From an uncultured Lachnospiraceae bacterium (GTDB lineage Bacteria; Bacillota; Clostridia; Lachnospirales; Lachnospiraceae): a stretch of 5,251 nt of DNA. A program made the translations under genes and the position numbers. The DNA is taken from the NCBI GenBank assembly GCA_944376975.1, contig CALWEE010000130.1, positions 1 through 5,251 on the forward strand, read 5' to 3'. Positions 1-5,251 of the stretch are shown here, one piece after another. Each line of letters starts with the position of its first letter. The stretch's first letter is position 1. Under the pieces are notes generated by a model. The model was not told the origin of the DNA and searched no databases. It saw nothing but the letters and a program-made list of their open reading frames with translations.

Positions 1-399
1 TATGGATCGGATACCATGCTTTCCTTCCAGAATGAAGATTACACCGATCTGACCTATTCTTTCTGGGCTACGGACGACGTCAAGGCGGATGTGAGCAGTT
101 TAAGTTATATGCAGGAAGATGAGGATTATACGGATATCGTGGAAGGCGACATCCAGACAAAGACGGTGGGAAGCTATGAAGTATCCTGGTTCCGTCTGGA
201 TTACGTCTTCATGGGCGACAGCCCCTGCGTCGATTATTACATATGGATCGAAGTGCAGGATGGGACCAAACTGATCTGCGAAGTCAGCGCGATGGGCTAT
301 CAGGAAGCCCCGAACGTGGACGATTCCATAGTGGATCAGGTATTTGCCAATGTGACATTGGGACAGACAGCCGGAACGGCTGCCGAAGTCAGCTTATAG
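1..399 (+). CDS. Unrecognised acidic protein, C-terminal part (5' end outside window)
   Basis: The frame is open from base 1 (Y-G-S-D-T before the first Met at 16) and ends at a TAG at 397-399. No ribosome site precedes the Met at 16, so this is most likely the last 132 residues of a longer protein. The fragment is rich in Asp, Glu, Tyr and Trp, has no membrane segment, and alternates charged and aromatic residues in a way that suggests an extracellular or lipoprotein-type beta-rich domain. The motif EDYTD occurs twice about 30 residues apart (EDYTDL and EDYTDI). I do not recognise the family and assign no function. Many clostridial lipoproteins have C-terminal domains of this general character, but the signal peptide that would show export is not visible. 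An intrinsic terminator starts 11 bases after the stop, so this gene ends its own transcription unit. I am confident that it is coding and partial; nothing supports a specific role. Confidence 0.75.
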   Translation, partial: YGSDTMLSFQNEDYTDLTYSFWATDDVKADVSSLSYMQEDEDYTDIVEGDIQTKTVGSYEVSWFRLDYVFMGDSPCVDYYIWIEVQDGTKLICEVSAMGYQEAPNVDDSIVDQVFANVTLGQTAGTAAEVSL

Positions 400-410
400 A
401 ACTTTGGACA

Positions 411-456
411 AAACCGCCGGGAAAAGGCAGGAAAGCCTTATCCCGGCGGTTTTTTT
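411..456 (+). terminator. Intrinsic terminator with nested hairpin
   Basis: A perfect 12-bp outer stem pairs 411-422 (AAACCGCCGGGA) with 441-452 (TCCCGGCGGTTT). After an A-A mismatch (423/440), an inner 5-bp stem pairs 424-428 (AAGGC) with 435-439 (GCCTT) around a 6-base loop. The stem runs into an uninterrupted T tract at 450-456. This is a textbook Rho-independent terminator for the partial gene ending at 399. On the minus strand the tail would be only four T, so termination in that direction should be weaker. Confidence 0.95.
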
Positions 457-461
457 GCCCC

Positions 462-490
462 TGGTCACGGAAAGCGGGAAAAAGCATAAA
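462..490 (+). promoter_or_regulatory. Weak candidate promoter for the rhodanese gene
   Basis: TGGTCA (462-467) and CATAAA (485-490) are separated by 17 bases; each matches the sigma-A consensus at 4 of 6 positions. The placement makes sense: just after a strong terminator and about 30 bases before the rhodanese start, in a gap where some promoter is needed. The match itself is poor, so this is only a candidate. Confidence 0.3.
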
Positions 491-526
491 CTGAATGTAA
501 GAATGAACAGGAAAAGGGAAGCGGAC

Positions 527-832
527 ATGAGCCTGAATTTTATCTCGCCCGCGGACGTTTATGAATATACCCGGCACAGGCCGGTGCTTTTGATCGATAT
601 AAGGGACGAAGCGGCGTATCGCCGGGGGCATATCCCGGGGGCCGTGAACATGCCTTTCGGAACGTTCGATCTGTCTTCGCCCCGGCTGTCCGGATACGCG
701 GCCATCGTGCTGTGCTGCGACAGAGGTTCGGCCAGCCTGACCCTGGGAAGACGGCTTGCCCGGATGGGCTATCGGGTGCTCAGCGTGGGCGGCGGTATGG
801 AATCTTATCGAGGGATCCTTGAAAAATCCTGA
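527..832 (+). CDS. Single-domain rhodanese-like sulfurtransferase
   Basis: This 101-residue protein is almost exactly one rhodanese domain. Visible hallmarks are the CH2A-type segment VLLIDIRDEAAYRRGHIPGA (residues 20-39), the active-site loop C64-D-R-G-S-A-S70 before the helix LGRRLARMGY, and the closing VLSVGGGMESYRG. Known family members pass sulfane sulfur through a persulfide on the loop cysteine; here that should be C64, with a second Cys at 63. The protein has no signal peptide and is presumably cytosolic; its sulfur donor and acceptor cannot be told from sequence. The ATG at 527 is chosen because AAAAGGGA (512-519) sits about 8 bases upstream and the domain starts right after it. An in-frame ATG at 503 is possible; a TTG at 404 lies before the terminator hairpin and is rejected. 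The terminator upstream and promoter downstream suggest it is transcribed alone or with weak readthrough into the next operon. Confidence 0.88.
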   Translation: MSLNFISPADVYEYTRHRPVLLIDIRDEAAYRRGHIPGAVNMPFGTFDLSSPRLSGYAAIVLCCDRGSASLTLGRRLARMGYRVLSVGGGMESYRGILEKS

Positions 833-868
833 CACTTTTGTGCATTACGGAAAATTTACGGCCCGTTC

Positions 869-897
869 TTGCGGGAGCGTATGAAAGAGTATATACT
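869..897 (+). promoter_or_regulatory. Sigma-A-type promoter of the ypsC operon
   Basis: TTGCGG (869-874) and TATACT (892-897) are 17 bases apart. The -10 matches TATAAT at 5 of 6 positions; the -35 keeps only TTG. Transcription would start near 904, leaving a leader of about 24 bases before the ATG at 928, too short for a riboswitch. A short inverted repeat (CCCG 862-865 / CGGG 872-875) overlaps the -35 region; at 4 bp it is too small to call an operator. Confidence 0.6.
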
Positions 898-914
898 ATA
901 GAAGAACTGGGAAA

Positions 915-920
915 AAGGAG
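915..920 (+). promoter_or_regulatory. Ribosome binding site fixing the ypsC start at 928
   Basis: AAGGAG lies 7 bases before the ATG at 928. The frame is open back to a TTG at 838, but that codon has no Shine-Dalgarno match, and the extra 30 residues would lie across the promoter and do not look like the family N-terminus. Confidence 0.85.
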
Positions 921-927
921 AGAGACC

Positions 928-2100
928 ATGCGAAAATATGAATTTGTCGCGCCGTGCCACTTTGGGATGGAAGCGGTCCTGAAAAGAGAACTGACCGATC
1001 TGGGTTACCCGATCAGCCGTGTGGATGACGGCCGGGTCACATTTTCGGGAGATATCACGGCTATTGCCCGGGCGAACATCTTTCTGAGGACGGCGGAACG
1101 GATCCTCTTTTGCGTTGGCCGGTTTAAAGCGGAAACGTTTGATGAACTGTTTGAATCGGTAAAGAAGATCCCCTGGGAGGACTATCTTCCCGAGGACGGA
1201 AAGTTCTGGGTGAAGAAAGCTTCGACTGCGAAGAGCCGGCTTTTCAGCAGTTCGGATATCCAGTCGATCGTGAAGAAGGCTGTTGTGGAGCGGCTTAGGC
1301 AGACGTACCATGTCAGCTGGTTTCCGGAAGACGGTGAAGCGTATCCGATACGGGTATTTATTTATAAAGATGAAGTGACGATCGCCCTGGATACTTCCGG
1401 GGAATCTTTGCATAAACGGGGCTACAGGCGGCTGACGGGGAAAGCGCCGGTGTCGGAGACACTGGCTGCGGCCATATTGCTGCTGTCGCCCTGGAACAGG
1501 GACCGGATCCTTGTGGATCCTTTCTGCGGAAGCGGTACATTTCCCATAGAAGCGGCGATGATCGGGGCCGATATGGCGCCTGGGATGAACCGGGAGTTTA
1601 CGGCGGAAGGGTGGACAAACCTGCTGCCCCGGAAAGTGTGGTACGATCAGGTCAATGAAGCCTACGACCGGATCCGGAAAGACGTGGCCATGGATATCCA
1701 GGGTTATGACATCGATGGGGACGTCATCCGGTCAGCCCGGGAGAACGCCCGGGAAGCCGGCGTGGATCATCTGATCCATCTGCAGCAGCGCCCGGTCAGT
1801 GAATTGAGCCATCCGAAAAAATACGGCTTTATCATAACGAACCCGCCGTATGGCGAACGGCTGGAAGAGCGGGAAGCGCTGCCGGCGCTGTACAGGCAGC
1901 TTGGGGAAGGGTTCGCCCGGCTGGATTCCTGGTCTTGTTTCGTGCTCACATCGTATGACGAGGCGGAAAAATACATGGGCCGCAAAGCGGATAAAAACCG
2001 GAAGATATATAACGGCATGATACGGACGTACTGCTATCAGTTTATGGGTCCGCGTCCGCCGAAAAAGAAAAAACAGGAGGAAGGCATTGAGGCGGATTAA
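928..2100 (+). CDS. ypsC: THUMP-domain class I SAM-dependent rRNA guanine-N2 methyltransferase (YpsC / RlmL-N type)
   Basis: This 390-residue protein matches the length and layout of Bacillus YpsC and of the N-terminal half of E. coli RlmL, which makes m2G2445 in 23S rRNA; that the substrate is the same here is inferred from family membership. The start MRKYEFVAPCHFGMEAVLKREL is the typical ferredoxin-like region. A THUMP RNA-binding domain follows at roughly residues 50-155, including the segment KSRLFSSSDIQSIVKKAV. The Rossmann methyltransferase domain has SAM-binding motif I as V196-D-P-F-C-G-S-G-T204 and the catalytic N305-P-P-Y-G-E-R-L motif of N-methyltransferases. The Lys-rich tail (PRPPKKKKQEEG) also encodes the ribosome site of the next gene in its Gln-Glu-Glu codons. 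The protein should be cytosolic and act on 23S rRNA or assembling 50S subunits. It is the first gene of a four-gene run. All key motifs are intact, so I expect it to be functional. Confidence 0.93.
   Translation: MRKYEFVAPCHFGMEAVLKRELTDLGYPISRVDDGRVTFSGDITAIARANIFLRTAERILFCVGRFKAETFDELFESVKKIPWEDYLPEDGKFWVKKASTAKSRLFSSSDIQSIVKKAVVERLRQTYHVSWFPEDGEAYPIRVFIYKDEVTIALDTSGESLHKRGYRRLTGKAPVSETLAAAILLLSPWNRDRILVDPFCGSGTFPIEAAMIGADMAPGMNREFTAEGWTNLLPRKVWYDQVNEAYDRIRKDVAMDIQGYDIDGDVIRSARENAREAGVDHLIHLQQRPVSELSHPKKYGFIITNPPYGERLEEREALPALYRQLGEGFARLDSWSCFVLTSYDEAEKYMGRKADKNRKIYNGMIRTYCYQFMGPRPPKKKKQEEGIEAD
2075..2080 (+). promoter_or_regulatory. Ribosome binding site for a TTG start inside ypsC
   Basis: A perfect AGGAGG sits 6 bases before the TTG at 2087, within the last codons of ypsC. 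It decides the start of the protease gene: no in-frame ATG is available near the signal peptide, and the residues encoded from the TTG form a normal export signal. Confidence 0.88.
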
Positions 2101-3757
2101 AAAACGGGCATGGGTGTTGGTCTTTGTCTGCGCGGCAGGCCTGGCCTGTCATCTGGCGTCGGGAGCCGCTTCGCTCAAGGAAACGGTCCCGGCCGGGGAA
2201 GGCCATCACGGCGGCGCCCAGGCGTCCCGTATCAATGAACGGGGGTTCACCCTTACGGTGGATGGACGGACCTTCCTTTCCGTTGGCGAAAGCGACGATC
2301 CGGAGACGTTCGCGGACATGTACCTGTCTTCGGATATGCACCTGATGATGGATATGTCGGCCGCGGCGAAAATATTCGGCGCCCGGGTCTTTCCTGACGG
2401 CGCGGGCGGGGCGCGGGTCAATGATATCCGGCTGGATGATGTGACGGCCCTGGACGATCAGACCGGAAGGTACGCGCTGGATGTGACCGCGTCCGCGTCT
2501 GCCCTGGGCTATGACGCCGCCTGGCGGGAAGATACGGAAGAAATGGTCTTTGAAAAACAGCGGACAGAGAATATCCTTCCGGAAACTTTCGATCTTCGGG
2601 AAGAGACGGCGCTCACGCCGGTCCGCAGCCAGGGGGACATGGGAACCTGCTGGGCCTTCGCGGCTTTGGCCGCGCTGGAATCGTCTGCCGGACGGGGCGC
2701 GGACTGGATCCTTTCCGTGGATCATATGACCATGAACAACGGGTTTAATATCGCCTCCGGAGACGGCGGCGACTACAATATGGCGCTGGCCTATCTGGCC
2801 GGCTGGAACGGGCCGGTACCGGAAGCGGACGATCCTTACGGAGACGGCGTGACCGATCCGAAAGCCGGACCGGTCGCCCACGTGCAGGAAGCGGTCATGC
2901 CGGCCGAAAAAGATCTGGCGTCCATTAAGCGGCACGTAATGGAAGACGGGGGCGTGGAGAGTTCGCTGTATCTGTCCATATCCAGTCCGTATGAATCCAA
3001 TGGCGACTATGACCCGGAAAACGGTTCCTACTATTATGCGGGAGATGAAAAGCCCAATCACGACGTGGTGATCGTGGGATGGGACGATACATTTTCCGCG
3101 GACCGGTTCGCCAGCCGGCCGGGCCTTGACGGCGCGTTCATATGCCGGAACAGCTGGGGAACGGATTTTGCCGATGGCGGTTATTTTTACGTTTCCTACG
3201 AAGACGCCAATATCGGGAAGACCAACATCTGCTATACCCGTATTGACGATACGGATAATTATGACCATATATTCCAGACGGACCGGCTGGGCTGGGTCGG
3301 GTCGGTCGGGTACGATCAGTCAGAAGCCTGGTTCGCCAATGTCTATACGGCCGGATCCGAACAGACCCTCCGGGCGGTGGGCTTTTACGCCACAGGAGCC
3401 GATACCTGCTTTGATCTGTACGTGGTCCCGGAATATACCGACGAGACCGGACTGGACGGCCGGATCTACCTGGGCAGCGGCTGGCTCGCGGAATCGGGAT
3501 ATTATACAGTGGATATCGAGAAAGATATCGTCCTGAAGGAAGGGACCGATTACGCGGTGATCGTGGATATCGATACCCGGGACGCGGCTTATCCGGCCGC
3601 CATCGAGTATCGGGCCAGTGAACTGACGGAAACAGCGGATATCCGCGACGGCCGGGGGTTTATAAGCGCGGACGCGGGCGCGTGGGCGTCCTCGGAACAG
3701 GAGTATCAGTGCAATGTCTGCCTGAAAGCATTTACAGATGAGAGGAATGAACAGTGA
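2087..3757 (+). CDS. Secreted papain-like (C1A) cysteine protease with stalk-like and lectin-like domains
   Basis: This 556-residue protein begins on TTG and overlaps the ypsC end by 14 bases. A signal peptide is clear: basic MRRIKKR, hydrophobic core to about residue 23, and a small-residue cleavage region (ASGAAS) near 24-29. No good lipobox is present, so release by signal peptidase I is likelier than lipid anchoring. Residues about 54-157 resemble the copper-amine-oxidase-N-like stalk domain of Bacillota surface proteins, best seen in ALGYDAAWREDTEEMVFEK. The C1A domain spans about 167-385: DLRE entry strand, Q182 (oxyanion hole), C188 in GTCWAFAALAALES, H325 in NHDVVIVGWDD, and N355 in CRNSWGTDFADGGYFYVSYED. 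The full catalytic set is intact. About 393-550 matches the lectin-like beta domain found C-terminal to C1A domains in clostridial proteins. I see no long propeptide, LPXTG or SLH module. Substrate is unknown; a cell-surface or secreted protein is likely. The two accessory domain calls are from memory of family patterns and are less certain than the protease call. Confidence 0.9.
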   Translation: MRRIKKRAWVLVFVCAAGLACHLASGAASLKETVPAGEGHHGGAQASRINERGFTLTVDGRTFLSVGESDDPETFADMYLSSDMHLMMDMSAAAKIFGARVFPDGAGGARVNDIRLDDVTALDDQTGRYALDVTASASALGYDAAWREDTEEMVFEKQRTENILPETFDLREETALTPVRSQGDMGTCWAFAALAALESSAGRGADWILSVDHMTMNNGFNIASGDGGDYNMALAYLAGWNGPVPEADDPYGDGVTDPKAGPVAHVQEAVMPAEKDLASIKRHVMEDGGVESSLYLSISSPYESNGDYDPENGSYYYAGDEKPNHDVVIVGWDDTFSADRFASRPGLDGAFICRNSWGTDFADGGYFYVSYEDANIGKTNICYTRIDDTDNYDHIFQTDRLGWVGSVGYDQSEAWFANVYTAGSEQTLRAVGFYATGADTCFDLYVVPEYTDETGLDGRIYLGSGWLAESGYYTVDIEKDIVLKEGTDYAVIVDIDTRDAAYPAAIEYRASELTETADIRDGRGFISADAGAWASSEQEYQCNVCLKAFTDERNEQ

Positions 3758-4389
3758 TGAAAAAGATCATTTTCGCCACGTCAAACGAAGGCAAGATGCG
3801 GGAGATCCGCCAGATCCTGGCCGATCTTCCGATGGAAGTCCTTTCCATGAAAGAAGCCGGTATGGACGTGGATATCGTGGAAGACGGGAAAACCTTTGAA
3901 GAAAACGCCCGCATCAAAGCGGAAACGATCCGTGACCATATCCGGGCGGCCGGAGAAGGGTCGGCGCTTTCTGCGTTTCGGGAAGCCATAGTCCTTGCCG
4001 ATGATTCCGGCCTGGAGATCGACTGGCTGAATAAGGAGCCGGGCGTCTATTCCGCCCGGTATATGGGAGAAGATACGTCTTACGATATCAAAAACGCCCA
4101 TCTGATCCGGCGCCTTGACGGCGTGCCGGATGAAAAACGGACGGCCCGTTTTGTCTGCGTGATCGCGGCGGCCCTGCCGGAGGGCGGGACAAAGACATGC
4201 CGCGGCACGATCGAGGGACGCATAGGCTATTCGCCGGCGGGGGAAAACGGTTTTGGATACGATCCCATATTTTATGTACCGGAATTTGGCTGTACGACGG
4301 CTCAGCTGCCGCCGGAGCGGAAAAATCAGGTCAGCCACAGGGGGAAAGCCCTTCAGGCGATGAAAGAACAGATCCGGTCATTGCTGTGA
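3757..4389 (+). CDS. rdgB: XTP/dITP pyrophosphatase, HAM1/RdgB family
   Basis: The enzyme hydrolyses dITP, XTP and ITP to the monophosphate and pyrophosphate, keeping deaminated purines out of nucleic acids; it acts as a cytosolic dimer with Mg2+. Family signatures are all present in 210 residues, close to the usual length: T8-S-N-E-G-K13 (phosphate-binding N-terminus), D82-D-S-G-L86 with the metal or catalytic aspartates, GVYSARYMGE, the F-G-Y-D169-P-I-F base-recognition segment, and S193-H-R-G-K-A near the C-terminus. The ATG at 3757 overlaps the protease TGA (TGATG), giving translational coupling. A GTG at 3754 directly before it is also possible; GAGG at 3742-3745 lies 8 bases from the GTG and 11 from the ATG. 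I prefer ATG because homologues begin M-K-K-I-I-F-A-T-S-N. Adjacency to a YfcE-type gene repeats the ysnA-ysnB order of Bacillus subtilis. Confidence 0.96.
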   Translation: MKKIIFATSNEGKMREIRQILADLPMEVLSMKEAGMDVDIVEDGKTFEENARIKAETIRDHIRAAGEGSALSAFREAIVLADDSGLEIDWLNKEPGVYSARYMGEDTSYDIKNAHLIRRLDGVPDEKRTARFVCVIAAALPEGGTKTCRGTIEGRIGYSPAGENGFGYDPIFYVPEFGCTTAQLPPERKNQVSHRGKALQAMKEQIRSLL

Positions 4390-4391
4390 GA

Positions 4392-4397
4392 TGGAGG
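4392..4397 (+). promoter_or_regulatory. Ribosome binding site fixing the yfcE-like start at 4403
   Basis: TGGAGG ends 5 bases before the ATG at 4403. A second in-frame ATG at 4391 overlaps this site and has no ribosome site of its own, so the shorter reading is preferred; it also starts at the conserved MRILVVSDTHG. Confidence 0.8.
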
Positions 4398-4402
4398 ATG
4401 CG

Positions 4403-4888
4403 ATGCGTATATTAGTTGTCAGCGATACCCACGGGTATAACGATAATCTGATGGAAGTGCTGGAAAGAGAGAAAAACATAAGCTGGATGCTGCACCTGGG
4501 CGATCTGGAAGGCAGCGAGCACATGATCGAGAATACGGCGCCCTGCCCGGTGACCATGGTGGCGGGAAATAACGACTATTTTACCACGGCGCCCATGGAA
4601 GCGGTCGTCCAGTTCGGCAAATACCGGATCTTCATGACCCACGGCCACAAATACGGCGTCAACTACGGCATGCTCCGCCTGAAGATGGCCGCCCGGGAAC
4701 GGCGGTGCAAGATCGCCATCTATGGCCATACCCACAGACCCTGCATCGATGAGGAGGGCGGGATCACGATCATCAATCCGGGAAGCCTGACCTATCCGCG
4801 GCAGGCGGACCGAAGACCGTCGTATATCGTGATGGATGTGGACGATTCGGGGGAGATCGCCTTCACGCTCAAATTTCTGGAAGAATAG
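4403..4888 (+). CDS. yfcE: YfcE/MJ0936-family metallophosphoesterase (YsnB-like)
   Basis: This 161-residue protein is a compact calcineurin-like phosphoesterase. The metal-binding motifs appear in the expected order: S-D8-T-H10 (DxH), G33-D34 (GD), G55-N56-N-D58 (GNxD), H80 in MTHGHKYGV, and G108-H109-T-H111 (GHxH), followed by the family-typical NPGS-LTYPR segment. Known members hydrolyse model phosphodiesters using Mn2+ or Ni2+ in vitro; the physiological substrate is not settled, so none is claimed here. The protein has no signal peptide and should be cytosolic. It starts 13 bases after rdgB stops and is the last gene of the operon. No intrinsic terminator follows; the tRNA promoter begins one base after its TAG. 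The symbol reflects family membership; B. subtilis ysnB is the closer positional equivalent. Confidence 0.93.
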   Translation: MRILVVSDTHGYNDNLMEVLEREKNISWMLHLGDLEGSEHMIENTAPCPVTMVAGNNDYFTTAPMEAVVQFGKYRIFMTHGHKYGVNYGMLRLKMAARERRCKIAIYGHTHRPCIDEEGGITIINPGSLTYPRQADRRPSYIVMDVDDSGEIAFTLKFLEE

Positions 4889-4889
4889 G

Positions 4890-4918
4890 TTGACAAAGGG
4901 AAACCTTTATACTATAAT
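4890..4918 (+). promoter_or_regulatory. Exact-consensus sigma-A promoter of the tRNA cluster
   Basis: TTGACA (4890-4895) and TATAAT (4913-4918) match the consensus at all 12 positions with the ideal 17-base spacing. Transcription should start near 4925, giving a pre-tRNA leader of about 45 bases before tRNA-Pro. Such strength fits stable-RNA expression. The spacer contains a perfect inverted repeat, AAAGG-GAAA-CCTTT (4895-4908). Confidence 0.93.
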
Positions 4919-4969
4919 ATGTTTTGCGTTACGGGCGAGGAAAGAATTTGCGTGCGCTTCGCCGAGTTG

Positions 4970-5044
<75 letters not shown>

Positions 5045-5048
5045 TCTT

Positions 5049-5119
5049 GCGGGTGTAGTTCAATGGTAGAACACCAGCCTTCCAAGCTGGATACGTGGGT
5101 TCGATTCCCATCACCCGCT
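5049..5119 (+). tRNA. tRNA-Gly (anticodon UCC)
   Basis: The acceptor stem GCGGGTG (5049-5055) pairs with CACCCGC (5112-5118), and the discriminator is T5119, as usual for glycine tRNAs. The D stem is GTTC/GAAC, the anticodon stem CCAGC/GCTGG with loop CTTCCAA and anticodon TCC at 5081-5083, a 4-base variable loop, and the T arm GTGGG-TTCGATT-CCCAT. It begins only 4 bases after tRNA-Pro ends, so both must come from one precursor. CCA is not encoded. Confidence 0.97.
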
Positions 5120-5180
5120 GCACATGTTCATAGAAGCCGGCGTCATATATGGCGGTCCGGTAAGATATATCATTCACTGT

Positions 5181-5251
<71 letters not shown>

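Noticed and set aside
404..526. N-terminal extension of the rhodanese from a TTG at 404 or ATG at 503
   Set aside because: The 404 start lies before the terminator hairpin. The 503 start is possible but lacks as good a ribosome site as 527 and adds residues outside the domain.
862..875. CCCG/CGGG inverted repeat before the ypsC promoter as a terminator of the rhodanese gene
   Set aside because: The stem is only 4 bp and no T tract follows.
838..927. N-terminal extension of the ypsC product from a TTG at 838
   Set aside because: No Shine-Dalgarno match; it crosses the likely promoter, and family members begin at the MRKYEF-type sequence encoded from 928.
2087..2160. Lipoprotein signal for the protease (Cys at residues 15 and 21)
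   Set aside because: The residues before each Cys (VFV and GLA) do not fit the usual lipobox, and a small-residue signal peptidase I site follows at about residues 24-29.
2042..3268. Long open frame of 408 codons on the minus strand opposite the protease gene
   Set aside because: It mirrors a high-G+C coding strand, has low-complexity Arg/Ile/Val/Gly-rich content, no recognisable domain, and lies opposite a gene with a full catalytic set.
131..4090. GATATC occurs about 11 times in 5.2 kb, far above a random expectation of one or two
   Set aside because: Nearly all copies are in-frame Asp-Ile codon pairs (GAT ATC), so codon preference explains them; they are not arranged as a repeat array.
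4934..4963. GGCGA/TCGCC pairing in the tRNA leader as a regulatory RNA
   Set aside because: Only 5 bp with a 20-base loop; expected by chance at this base composition.

Overview
The window looks like chromosome from a fairly G+C-rich member of the Bacillota (Clostridia, possibly Lachnospiraceae). This rests on strong AGGAGG-type ribosome sites, sigma-A-type promoters with TATACTATA cores, tRNA genes without an encoded CCA, a YpsC-type 23S rRNA methyltransferase, the ysnA-ysnB-like pair of a HAM1/RdgB pyrophosphatase and a YfcE-family phosphoesterase, and a clostridial-style secreted papain-like protease. The family placement is inference. All genes are on the + strand. I see no mobile element, CRISPR array, origin or obvious foreign island.

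Layout: positions 1-399 hold the 3' end of an unrecognised acidic protein gene, closed by a nested-hairpin intrinsic terminator (411-456). A small single-domain rhodanese follows (527-832). After a 95-base gap with a good promoter (869-897) comes a tightly packed four-gene run: ypsC-like rRNA methyltransferase (928-2100), a secreted C1A cysteine protease starting on TTG inside the end of ypsC (2087-3757), rdgB (start overlaps the protease stop by one base; 3757-4389) and a yfcE-like phosphoesterase (13-base gap; 4403-4888). One base after the phosphoesterase stop begins an exact-consensus promoter (TTGACA-17-TATAAT, 4890-4918) for a tRNA cluster: tRNA-Pro(UGG), tRNA-Gly(UCC), and tRNA-Arg(UCU), which runs off the window end.

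Three of the four operon genes are intracellular housekeeping functions: ribosome modification, nucleotide-pool sanitation and a metal-dependent phosphoesterase. The fourth is an exported protease with a complete catalytic set (Q182, C188, H325, N355), an N-terminal stalk-like domain and a C-terminal lectin-like domain. That mismatch is the most interesting point in the window. The rest is ordinary core genome, and I found no convincing evidence for an undescribed multi-gene system.
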